This document shows, piece by piece, positions 46,587 to 54,941 of a DNA stretch of 64,000 bases. Under the pieces are notes generated by a model that was not told the DNA's origin, did no database searches, and worked only from the letters and a program-made list of their open reading frames with translations. The DNA comes from Pseudocoprococcus catus (GTDB lineage: Bacteria > Bacillota > Clostridia > Lachnospirales > Lachnospiraceae): positions 272,800-336,799 of the forward strand of contig NZ_JAAXCM010000020.1 of NCBI RefSeq assembly GCF_019734885.1. The letters run 5' to 3'. How positions within the stretch are numbered: the stretch's first letter is position 1; each line of letters opens with the position of its first letter. Made by a program: the position numbers and the translations under genes.

Positions 46587-47439
46587 TTGTCTGCGAAAAA
46601 GTATATGTCTGGATTTGAAAAATGGATTTTTTAGAAGGTGGATAGTACTTGCAGCACCTGTTATTTTTGGGACTGTTTCTTTTGAAAATTTTTGGAGACA
46701 TATACAATTGTTAGTTCGGGATAACCAGATGAAGATATCGGAAATAACTTTTGGAGATTGCTGGATGTATGTATATGGTGGAATGAAAGTCTATATGCAG
46801 CACAATGATAAATTCAGTTTTCCAGTTATTTGGATGTTGCTGTTTATGCTTGGAATGTTTTTGGTATTAAATTATCCATTTAAGGATTTGCAAAGTGTTG
46901 GCCAGCAAGTACTAGTGCGAATGGGCGGGCGATTGGAATGGTGGCTTTCTAAGTGTATCTGGAATTTGGTTAGTACTTTTTATTATCATGGAATGATTCT
47001 GTTGATATTGATGGGTTTGTGCAGGATAAATGGAATTTCAATTGCATTGAAAGTAAATTTGACGTTATTGTGTCAGCTGTTTGATATTGCAGGTTTAGAA
47101 TGTTTTCTGGATAATACGAGTTTTACAGTCATTTGGTTGCTGCTTCCGGTGTGTATGGCAGCGGCACTGTCATTATTGCAAATGATGATGGCGTTATATT
47201 TGGGGCCGTTGATTTCTTTTCTGATTTCAACAATTATTCTTATTATATCGGCGTATCTGTTTCTTCCATCTATACCAGGAAATTATATGATGGCATTAAG
47301 AGCTGGATGGCTGCTGCGAGATGGAATGAAAAGTACAGGCGGGTATATCATGGTGTTTGGCATAGTTGTAATAGCAAGTGTGCTTGGTTATATTAAATTC
47401 AAAAAACACTATGACATTGTGGGCGGTGAAAATAATTAA
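46573..47439 (+). CDS. ABC transporter permease (second)
   Basis: 288 residues from a GTG at 46573, with AAAGGAGG 6 nt upstream. About six membrane segments are present, with FLVLNYPFKDLQSVGQQVLV and RMGGRLEWWLSKCIWNLVST between the second and third. It is unlike the first permease in detail, so the transporter is probably a heterodimer of two different membrane subunits plus the ATPase at 47470. Confidence 0.8.
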   Translation: MRFINCLRKSICLDLKNGFFRRWIVLAAPVIFGTVSFENFWRHIQLLVRDNQMKISEITFGDCWMYVYGGMKVYMQHNDKFSFPVIWMLLFMLGMFLVLNYPFKDLQSVGQQVLVRMGGRLEWWLSKCIWNLVSTFYYHGMILLILMGLCRINGISIALKVNLTLLCQLFDIAGLECFLDNTSFTVIWLLLPVCMAAALSLLQMMMALYLGPLISFLISTIILIISAYLFLPSIPGNYMMALRAGWLLRDGMKSTGGYIMVFGIVVIASVLGYIKFKKHYDIVGGENN

Positions 47440-47469
47440 ACGTTTATAGGATAACGGGAGATGAGAAAA

Positions 47470-48144
47470 ATGCGAATAGAATTGAATGATGTTACAAAAT
47501 CAATAGGCGGACAAATGATTTTGAATCATATTACTTTGTCAATGACATCAGGAAAGGTGTATGGGTTTCAGGGAATTAATGGCTCTGGAAAGACGATGCT
47601 GATGCGTGCAATTATTGGGTTGATTCATTTGAATGAAGGTGATGTGAAGATTGATGGAAAGAAATTGGGAAAAGATATAGAATTTCCGGAAAGTGTTGGC
47701 TTTTTGCTTGAGAATCCCACTTTTTTGGACAGATATTCCGGGAAGGATAATTTAAAATTATTGGCAGATATTCGTGGAAAGGCGGAAGAAAGCCGAATTA
47801 ATGAAGTGCTGCGTATTGTAGGATTGGATGTACAGGAAAAAAAGAAATATAAAAAATATTCTCTTGGTATGAAGCAGCGATTAGGTATTGCGGCGGCTAT
47901 ATTAGAAATGCCGGATTTGATTATTTTGGATGAGCCTGCGAATGCATTGGATATGTCAGGTGTCGAAATGTTGAAAAAAATTATTCAGATGAAAAGAGAA
48001 AGAGGGGCATTGGTTATTCTTTCGTGTCATGATGCAGTCTTGTTACAGGAAATGTCAGATGTGATTTTTGAAATTGAACAGGGAAAAATTCTGTCTGTAA
48101 AGGAGAAAAAGATGGAGGCAGGAAATGATAAAAAAGAATACTAA
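47470..48144 (+). CDS. ABC transporter ATP-binding protein
   Basis: 224 residues from the ATG at 47470; the ATG at 47461 touches the GGGAG ribosome site, so the later one is preferred. Walker A is GINGSGKTML, the signature is YSLGMKQRLG (the variant common in bacteriocin and antibiotic exporters), Walker B is DLIILDEP, and the switch His is in LSCHDAV. It powers the two permeases upstream. It overlaps the next gene by 20 nt. Confidence 0.93.
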   Translation: MRIELNDVTKSIGGQMILNHITLSMTSGKVYGFQGINGSGKTMLMRAIIGLIHLNEGDVKIDGKKLGKDIEFPESVGFLLENPTFLDRYSGKDNLKLLADIRGKAEESRINEVLRIVGLDVQEKKKYKKYSLGMKQRLGIAAAILEMPDLIILDEPANALDMSGVEMLKKIIQMKRERGALVILSCHDAVLLQEMSDVIFEIEQGKILSVKEKKMEAGNDKKEY

Positions 48145-48730
48145 AATGAAATGGGCGGTTCTAATTTTTCTTGTTTTGATCGCAAGTTTGCTGACATGGA
48201 GAATTTATTATGTGAATCAGAATGTTCCAAAAGTACAGACAGAGTATTATGATGAAAATGATAGTGTGTCTATGGACAGGGAAACAGGGGATGAGACGGA
48301 TACGAAACTAAAAAATTATATTGTAAAGGTAGAATCTACACAGTTGATGGATAAAGATGAATTTGATAAAAAATATAAATATACATCAGCAGAAGAGACG
48401 AACGAGAAAAATGATGCGTATTATCTTGTTACGGTAAATATCGAAAACAAAAATAAAGAAGATGATAATTCATTTGGCGTTAGTTTGTATTCGGTTTTAT
48501 TGCTGAAAGAAAATGGGTATATCATATTGGATGAGGATGCATTTAAAGCGGTAAATCCTGAAATGCCTGGAACTTCATTTGCATTAAGAGGCAGCAGTAA
48601 CATGACAATGACCCTTGTATATGGTTTGAATGAAGAAAATGGGACGAAGGTAAAAGATGGAAAAGTGGAATACCTGAAAGGATTGATGGTAACAGAAACA
48701 CCTGTCAGAAAAATAATCAGATTAGAATAA
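48125..48730 (+). CDS. Membrane-anchored protein, last gene of the transporter operon
   Basis: 201 residues with GGAGG 6 nt before the ATG at 48125. One N-terminal membrane anchor (about 8-26) precedes an acidic extracytoplasmic domain containing NDAYYLVTVNIENKNKEDDN and SFALRGSSNMTMTLVYGLNE. That pattern is of a DUF4352-like beta-sandwich. Its general shape matches the lipoprotein at 45007, so the operon may carry two related exported accessory proteins. I cannot name the family with certainty. Confidence 0.75.
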   Translation: MIKKNTKMKWAVLIFLVLIASLLTWRIYYVNQNVPKVQTEYYDENDSVSMDRETGDETDTKLKNYIVKVESTQLMDKDEFDKKYKYTSAEETNEKNDAYYLVTVNIENKNKEDDNSFGVSLYSVLLLKENGYIILDEDAFKAVNPEMPGTSFALRGSSNMTMTLVYGLNEENGTKVKDGKVEYLKGLMVTETPVRKIIRLE

Positions 48731-48735
48731 CAATG

Positions 48736-48763
48736 GTATGTTTAACAGATGTCTGCATAAACT
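48736..48763 (+). promoter_or_regulatory. Possible sigma-E promoter of yqfC
   Basis: GTATGTT (48736-48742) and CATAAACT (48756-48763), 13 bp apart, loosely fit the mother-cell sigma-E pattern. The spacing is one base short, so this is weak. Confidence 0.3.
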
Positions 48764-48766
48764 GAT

Positions 48767-49126
48767 GTGAGGAGAATGTGGAGGCGGCAAATTTTGAAAC
48801 AGCACAAGAAGTTTGTTCAAAATCAGGTTCAGACACATTTTTCTCAAAAAGAGAAGAAGAAATATCCTTTCTTAAAGATAGCTCTGGCAACTTTTCTCCA
48901 GGTGCCGGATGAAACATTGGCGGCGCTGCCTGTTTTCTATGGTGTGGGACGACATCGGCTTCGGGTGGAGAATTATTCATCTGTACAGAGTTATCAAGAG
49001 GAAAAGATTGTACTGCTTTGCCCGAAGATGGTTGTGACGATTGTTGGGAAAAAACTTCAAATTACTTGTATCAATGAGGATGAAGTGGTGATAGAGGGGG
49101 TTATCAGGAAGATAGAATATCAATGA
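48767..49126 (+). CDS. yqfC: Sporulation protein YqfC
   Basis: 119 residues from the GTG at 48767; an ATG at 48776 and a TTG at 48794 (with GGAGG 9 nt upstream) are alternatives, and the last fits the ribosome site best. Family features are FLQVPDETLAALPVFYGVGR, RLRVENYSSVQSYQEEKIVL and EDEVVIEGVIRKIEY. It is needed for normal sporulation in Bacillus, with sigma-E-dependent expression there. It lies directly upstream of yqfD as in other spore-formers. Confidence 0.85.
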   Translation: MRRMWRRQILKQHKKFVQNQVQTHFSQKEKKKYPFLKIALATFLQVPDETLAALPVFYGVGRHRLRVENYSSVQSYQEEKIVLLCPKMVVTIVGKKLQITCINEDEVVIEGVIRKIEYQ

Positions 49127-49205
49127 TAAAAATCAATGTATAATATAGTACTATGGGATGATAGTAGGATATTGACAATGATAGCAAATATAAAGGAGGT
49201 GCACA

Positions 49206-50510
49206 ATGCCTGTCATATCCAATCGGGTGCAGTGTCTTGTAACAGGAGAACAGACGCTGCGTTTTGTGAATCTCTGCCGGAATAACGGCATTGAGCTGCG
49301 GCATTTAATCCGAAAGGAGAATGCTATACAGATGGAAATAGATGCAAAGAATTTTAAAAAGCTGAGACCTTTGGTTCGGAAAACACATGTGAAAATACAT
49401 ATTCTGGATCGGCAGGGACCGGCTTTTTTCTTTTACAGACATAGGAGACGGTGGTGGTTTTTGATTGGGGCGGCGGTTTGCACGGGAATCATCTATGTGA
49501 TGTCTCTTTTTATCTGGCAGATTGATATTGACGGCAACAGCAAATATACAGATGAGCTTATTTTGCAGGCGCTGGCACAGATGAATGTGAAGACAGGATG
49601 CCAAAAATCAGAGATTGATCTTCCAAGAATTGAAGAAGAATTAAGGATTATGTACAATGAAATTACCTGGGTGTCGGCCAGTATCACGGGAACGAAATTG
49701 CAGATTGAACTGCGGGAAGGTGATTTGAAAATATCAGGAAGTTCAGGAGGTGATCAGACAGGAAATGTGAAGCGTGTTGAGAATCAAGAGGATAGCCCCA
49801 AAACGCAGAATGGTGAAAGTGAGACTGATTTGCCGGCAAATTTAGTGACAGCTGAGGATGCATTGATAACAAATCTGGTGGTCCGGCGGGGGACGGCTGC
49901 GGTGCGGTATGGGGATGAAGTCAAAAAGGGAGATGTGTTGATTGAAGGAAAAGTGTATATATATAATGAAGATGAAACTTTGAAAAAAGTGGATTATCTG
50001 ACCGCGGATGGAGATATTGAAGGAAGATATCAACAGAATTATGAGAAAAATTATCAGAGGGAACATGTAGTGCGTGACTACGATGGAAAATCATGGAAGA
50101 CTTACGGGTTTGAAATCGGAGATAAGAATTTTCAGCTTCCCTCATGGCAAAATTTCTTTGGACAAAATTCAGACGGAGACCTGACAGAAATATGGTTCTG
50201 GAAGAAGAAATTCAGGCTGACACCGACTTTTTATCTGCCTTTTTCACTGTTATATACAGAGTACGTTCCTTATAAGAATGTGATGGAAGATTATACGGAT
50301 GAAGAACTGAAACAGATAGCGGAGAAAGAATTGCAGAAGTATTTGCATGAATTGGAGAAAAAAGGGGTTCAAATTATCTCGAATAGTGTTACAATATCAC
50401 TAGATGCCGGTGGAGGTCATGCCAAAGGTGTGTTGACACTCAATGGGCCTATTGGAAAAGAGGTGCCTATTCGGAGTCAGCAGATGGCATGGAACACGGG
50501 CGAGTTTTAA
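49206..50510 (+). CDS. yqfD: Sporulation protein YqfD
   Basis: 434 residues with AAAGGAGGTG upstream. The cytoplasmic N terminus is followed by one membrane segment (about 80-98, WWFLIGAAVCTGIIYVMSLF). A long exported region includes VQYEITW-like FtsQ/POTRA features (IEEELRIMYNEITWVSASIT) and VVRRGTAAVRYGDEVKKGDV. The YqfD family is involved in mother-cell stages of spore formation. The gene order yqfC-yqfD-phoH-ybeY is conserved. Confidence 0.92.
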   Translation: MPVISNRVQCLVTGEQTLRFVNLCRNNGIELRHLIRKENAIQMEIDAKNFKKLRPLVRKTHVKIHILDRQGPAFFFYRHRRRWWFLIGAAVCTGIIYVMSLFIWQIDIDGNSKYTDELILQALAQMNVKTGCQKSEIDLPRIEEELRIMYNEITWVSASITGTKLQIELREGDLKISGSSGGDQTGNVKRVENQEDSPKTQNGESETDLPANLVTAEDALITNLVVRRGTAAVRYGDEVKKGDVLIEGKVYIYNEDETLKKVDYLTADGDIEGRYQQNYEKNYQREHVVRDYDGKSWKTYGFEIGDKNFQLPSWQNFFGQNSDGDLTEIWFWKKKFRLTPTFYLPFSLLYTEYVPYKNVMEDYTDEELKQIAEKELQKYLHELEKKGVQIISNSVTISLDAGGGHAKGVLTLNGPIGKEVPIRSQQMAWNTGEF

Positions 50511-50531
50511 GATGGAGGATTATGCGACAGG

Positions 50532-51599
50532 ATGAGTATTACTGAAGAAATCATTGATATCCCTGCAGAACATATCAGAAACGTATTTGGCGAGTTTGAT
50601 CATTATATCAAGAATATTGAACGTGCGTTGAATGTGACCATTATTGCCAGAGGCGGCAGCCTGAAGATCATTGGTGAAGCAGGCAAGACAAGCAAGGCAG
50701 TGAATGTGCTGAATCAGTTGATTCAATTATCCATGAACGGAGAAGTCATTACAGACCAGAATGTCAATTATACACTGGCACTCAGCATGGAAGACAAACA
50801 GGAGAAGGTGACAGAGCTTTACGATGAACTGATCTGCCACACCATTGGAGGACGGCCAATCAAGCCGAAGACCCATGGACAGAAGAATTATATTCGCAAT
50901 ATCCGGGAGAAGATGATTGTATTTGGCGTAGGTCCAGCAGGTACAGGTAAGACCTATCTGGCCATGGCTATGGCTATTACGGCCTTTAGGAATAATGAAG
51001 TGAACCGGATTATTCTGACAAGACCGGCCATTGAAGCCGGAGAGAAGCTGGGCTTTCTTCCCGGTGATCTTCAGAGTAAGATCGATCCTTACCTGAGGCC
51101 TTTATATGATGCGCTGTATGAGATCATGGGTGCGGAGAGTTTCCAGAAGAATATGGAGAAGGGATTGATTGAAGTGGCACCGTTAGCTTATATGCGAGGT
51201 CGTACACTGGATAATTCCTTTATTGTGCTGGATGAGGCGCAGAATACGACACCGGCCCAGATGAAGATGTTTCTGACCCGTATCGGTTTTGGCTCCAAAG
51301 TCATTGTCACCGGTGATTTAAGTCAGAAGGATTTGCCGACAGGGCAGCAGTCGGGGCTTGATGTGGCATTGAGGGTCCTTGGCGGAATCAAGGATATCGG
51401 TATCTGTATGCTGTCCAGCCAGGATGTTGTCAGACATCCGCTTGTGCAGAAGATCGTTAAGGCTTATGATGATTACGAAGCTAAACAGAAGCATATGCCG
51501 GGAGCAAAAAAAGAAGGACCTAAGAAAGATGGGGCCGGCAGAGCAGGAGCGAAACGTTCAGCATCACGCAGAAAGACAAGTGAACAGGGAGATAAATAG
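50532..51599 (+). CDS. phoH: PhoH-like ATPase
   Basis: 355 residues. The P-loop is GPAGTGKTYLAMAMA and Walker B is FIVLDEAQNTTP. Also present are RPAIEAGEKLGFLPGDLQSK and VTGDLSQKDLPTGQQSGLDV. A KH-like N-terminal region (IERALNVTIIARGGSLKIIG) suggests RNA binding. The C terminus is a basic, probably disordered tail. PhoH is usually coupled to ybeY, as here (10-nt gap), and linked to RNA metabolism. Confidence 0.95.
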   Translation: MSITEEIIDIPAEHIRNVFGEFDHYIKNIERALNVTIIARGGSLKIIGEAGKTSKAVNVLNQLIQLSMNGEVITDQNVNYTLALSMEDKQEKVTELYDELICHTIGGRPIKPKTHGQKNYIRNIREKMIVFGVGPAGTGKTYLAMAMAITAFRNNEVNRIILTRPAIEAGEKLGFLPGDLQSKIDPYLRPLYDALYEIMGAESFQKNMEKGLIEVAPLAYMRGRTLDNSFIVLDEAQNTTPAQMKMFLTRIGFGSKVIVTGDLSQKDLPTGQQSGLDVALRVLGGIKDIGICMLSSQDVVRHPLVQKIVKAYDDYEAKQKHMPGAKKEGPKKDGAGRAGAKRSASRRKTSEQGDK

Positions 51600-51609
51600 G
51601 AGAGAGTTT

Positions 51610-52110
51610 ATGACAGTTAATATTGATTATGAAGCAGACAAGAAGCTTGATTTTGATTATGAGAAGATTATAAGGGAAGTCATTAATGGTGCCCTTGATT
51701 TTGAGGAATGTCCCTATGAGACAGAAGTCAATGTGGTTTTGACAACAAATGATGAGATTGCTATGATCAACAGAGATTACAGAGATTTATTTAAACCGAC
51801 GGATGTATTGTCATTTCCGATGATTGATTATGTGAGCCCGGGAGATTTTTCAGTACTGGAAGATGGTTTGACAGAGGATTTCTTTAATCCTGAGAGCGGA
51901 GAACTGATATTGGGGGATATCATTTTATCTGTGGATAAGATTATCGAGCAGGCTGCAAGTTACGGCCATTCTCAGCAGAGAGAATTGGGATTTTTGGTGG
52001 CACACAGTATGCTGCATTTATTCGGCTACGACCATATGCAGGATGAAGAACGTGAAGTGATGGAGGAGAAGCAGAGAGACATTTTGAATATGCTGAATCT
52101 GAAACGATAA
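51610..52110 (+). CDS. ybeY: Endoribonuclease YbeY
   Basis: 166 residues from the ATG at 51610, preceded by AGGAGAG; longer in-frame starts lie in phoH. The zinc motif HSMLHLFGYDH (HxxxHxxxxxH) and the strand TDVLSFPMIDY are diagnostic. It acts in 16S rRNA 3' maturation and ribosome quality control. Confidence 0.96.
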   Translation: MTVNIDYEADKKLDFDYEKIIREVINGALDFEECPYETEVNVVLTTNDEIAMINRDYRDLFKPTDVLSFPMIDYVSPGDFSVLEDGLTEDFFNPESGELILGDIILSVDKIIEQAASYGHSQQRELGFLVAHSMLHLFGYDHMQDEEREVMEEKQRDILNMLNLKR

Positions 52111-52190
52111 CACATTAAGGAAAAATCATTCAGAGATATATTTTTGGGGTAAGACAGATGAATACAGGCAGACGATAACGGAGGGGTTTT

Positions 52191-53282
52191 ATGAAAAAGA
52201 TGAAATATGGTATAGCAGTGACTTGTCTGACAGTGGGAATGATGCTGGCGATAACTGCCTGCGGCGGTAAGAAGGCGGAATCAACAGAGACAGCAGCTCA
52301 GACAGCCGTTGTTGTTGAAACTCAGACAGAGACAGAGACGGAAACGGCTCAGGAATCGGAATTGACATTGGCCGATGGACAGATGTTCAGCTATCTGACA
52401 GGTGAACCGGTGGATAAGAAGATCGGTCTGCAGAGACCTTATGCGATCATGATCAACAATATCAAAGAGGGACTTCCTCAGTCCGGTGTCAGTCAGGCAG
52501 AGATGATTTATGAGGCGCAGGTGGAAGGAGGAATTACCCGTTTGATGGCATTGTTCCAGGATGTGGATCATGTTGAGAAAATCGGTTCCATCCGCAGTGC
52601 CAGACATTATTATATTGATTTTGCCAATGACAATGATGCGATTTATGTTCATTACGGCCAGTCCAAGTATGCTCTTTCGCGTATTGAAGATGAGAATATC
52701 ACTACAATCCGCGGCCTGTCCGGTTATGAATCACAGGTTTTCTATCGCTCAACAGACAGAAAAGCACCGCATAATGTTTATACAACCGGGGAAATGCTGA
52801 GAGCAGGGCTTGAGGTGACAGGGCTTTCAAGAGATTATCCGAAGGATTTTCAATCACATTTACAGTTTAATCGTGACGATATTGCATTAAAAGAAGGAAC
52901 AAATGCAGAAAAAGTGAATATTCCATTTGACTCGAAGCCATATTTCACATATAATACTGAGGATGGTCTTTACTATCGCTATCAGTATGGCGAAGCACAT
53001 ATCGACCGGGAGAATGATAAGCAGCTCGCATTTAAGAATATTATTGTTCAGTATGTAGGCGAGAAATCCATCAGTAAACAGGATCACCAGGACCTGACCC
53101 TCAATGGTTCAGGCAATGGACTGTATATAACTGATGGTAAGGCAGAAGAGATAACATGGAAACGCAGCGATGACGCGGACAAGACACATTTTTATGATGC
53201 CTCCGGCAATCAGCTTTCCTTAAATCCAGGAAAAACATTCTTCGAGGTCGTATCAGACAGTAAAACTGTCACTTTAGAATGA
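52191..53282 (+). CDS. YerB-like lipoprotein (DUF3048)
   Basis: 363 residues. A lipoprotein signal ends in the lipobox LAITACG (Cys24). A Thr/Glu-rich linker (ETQTETETETAQES) follows, then the DUF3048 core: PYAIMINNIKEGLPQSGVSQ, EAQVEGGITRLMALFQ, IGSIRSARHYYIDFA and the C-terminal GKTFFEVVSDSKTV. Bacillus YerB has no firmly established biochemical role. The protein should be anchored on the outer face of the membrane. Confidence 0.93.
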   Translation: MKKMKYGIAVTCLTVGMMLAITACGGKKAESTETAAQTAVVVETQTETETETAQESELTLADGQMFSYLTGEPVDKKIGLQRPYAIMINNIKEGLPQSGVSQAEMIYEAQVEGGITRLMALFQDVDHVEKIGSIRSARHYYIDFANDNDAIYVHYGQSKYALSRIEDENITTIRGLSGYESQVFYRSTDRKAPHNVYTTGEMLRAGLEVTGLSRDYPKDFQSHLQFNRDDIALKEGTNAEKVNIPFDSKPYFTYNTEDGLYYRYQYGEAHIDRENDKQLAFKNIIVQYVGEKSISKQDHQDLTLNGSGNGLYITDGKAEEITWKRSDDADKTHFYDASGNQLSLNPGKTFFEVVSDSKTVTLE

Positions 53283-53302
53283 TATAGACAAGAGGTGTAT
53301 GA

Positions 53303-54931
53303 ATGGGAAACTCTTCCAAAAGCAAAAACAGCAGCGGAGATATCATTGTCCAGGGGTCAATTCTGGCCATTGCACAGATCATTGTCCGCCTGATCGGGTT
53401 GTTTTACCGTATTCCTCTCCAGCGTATTGCAGGAGATGTGGCTATGGGGTATTACGGCTATGCGTATGATATTTATATGTTACTTTTATTGGTTTCATCC
53501 AATGGCGTGCCCCTTGCGGTCAGCAAGCTGGTGTCGAAGACCCATGCCAAACGGGATTATACCAATGAACACAGAGTTATGGTCAGTGCCCTTTTATGGA
53601 CATTGATCGTGGGATCGGTCATTGGTCTTGGAACATTTATTTTTGCAAAACAGATTACAAGTGCTGTATTCGGCCCTGAGATGATGGGTGTTGTGCCGGC
53701 TCTCAGAGTGTTGGCACCAACAATTTTCCTCTGTTGTGTGATGAGTACTTTCAGAGGCTATTTTCAGGGAATCGGCAGTATGATGCCGACAGCGATATCA
53801 CAGATTTTTGAGCAGATCTTCAATGCAGTTGTCAGCGTGGCAGCAGCAGCAATCCTTGTATCTCAGGGACCTGCATGGGCAGCTATGGGCGGTACCCTGG
53901 GTACATGCATTGGCGCTCTTGCAAGTACAATTTTCCTGATCATTATTTATATGCTGTACAGACCGCAGTTTATGCGTCGCGTACATAAGGACAATCGTCA
54001 TCAGCCGGAATCTTATAAGAACATTTACAAGATGTTGACATTAACAATGGCACCGGTTGTGCTTAGTTCTGTTATTTATCAGGTGAGCGGTATTATTGAT
54101 TCTTCTTTATACAGCAATATTCTGGCAAAACTGGGTTACGAAGCAGAATTGATTTCTTCTTTATATGGTGTATACAGCAGCAAGTATAAAATGCTTGTCA
54201 ATGTGCCGATGGCCATGGCAACAGCTTTGGGTCTTGCAGTTGTTCCGGGCATTTCATCCGCTATGATGAAGGGTGACAAAGAGGAGATTCATAAGAAAAT
54301 CGAGACAACGGTTAAGTTCTGTATGATTATTGCGATTCCGGCTTGTGTAGGCTTATCTGTTCTTGGCGGACCAATTATGCAGTTATTATTTAGTGATTCA
54401 TCTGAATTGACAAGACATCTGATTACCATCGGCACACCATATCTGTTGTTTTATTCTTTATCAACAGTTACCATTGGTGCGCTGCAGGGTATTGACAGAA
54501 TGAATACACCAATTATTAACTCGGGTATTGCACTGGCAATTCATACAGTATTCATTGTGATCCTGTTAAGATTTTGCGATATGAATATCTACGCAATTTT
54601 ATACAGTAATATTTTATTTGGTTTCCTGATGTGTATTTTTAATCAGGTTGCTCTAAGACATTATATTGGGTATGAACAGGAAACGAAAAAGACATTCCTG
54701 ATACCTGCAGCTGCTTCGGCAGTGATGGGCGTGGCAGCATTTGTTGTGTATAAGGGTGTGTATTTTGTTTTACATGTCAATGCGATTACAACATTGCTGG
54801 CAATTTTCATAGCAGTGCTTGTTTATGCGGTGGCATTGCTGAAGTTCCATGGCCTGACGGAAGAAGAACTCTATTCCTTCCCGAAAGGAACAACCTTGAT
54901 TGTGTATTTAAAACGTTTTCATTTGATATAA
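53303..54931 (+). CDS. Polysaccharide/lipid flippase of the SpoVB-MurJ type
   Basis: 542 residues with about 14 membrane segments, the MOP-superfamily layout. Motifs are IVRLIGLFYRIPLQRIAGD, SSNGVPLAVSKLVSKTHAKR, FRGYFQGIGSMMPTAISQIF and TIGALQGIDRMNTPIINSGI, which match SpoVB and related flippases. Such proteins move lipid-linked wall precursors across the membrane. The gene is 20 nt after the YerB-like gene and may be co-transcribed. Confidence 0.9.
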   Translation: MGNSSKSKNSSGDIIVQGSILAIAQIIVRLIGLFYRIPLQRIAGDVAMGYYGYAYDIYMLLLLVSSNGVPLAVSKLVSKTHAKRDYTNEHRVMVSALLWTLIVGSVIGLGTFIFAKQITSAVFGPEMMGVVPALRVLAPTIFLCCVMSTFRGYFQGIGSMMPTAISQIFEQIFNAVVSVAAAAILVSQGPAWAAMGGTLGTCIGALASTIFLIIIYMLYRPQFMRRVHKDNRHQPESYKNIYKMLTLTMAPVVLSSVIYQVSGIIDSSLYSNILAKLGYEAELISSLYGVYSSKYKMLVNVPMAMATALGLAVVPGISSAMMKGDKEEIHKKIETTVKFCMIIAIPACVGLSVLGGPIMQLLFSDSSELTRHLITIGTPYLLFYSLSTVTIGALQGIDRMNTPIINSGIALAIHTVFIVILLRFCDMNIYAILYSNILFGFLMCIFNQVALRHYIGYEQETKKTFLIPAAASAVMGVAAFVVYKGVYFVLHVNAITTLLAIFIAVLVYAVALLKFHGLTEEELYSFPKGTTLIVYLKRFHLI

Positions 54932-54941
54932 GGAGCCTTGT

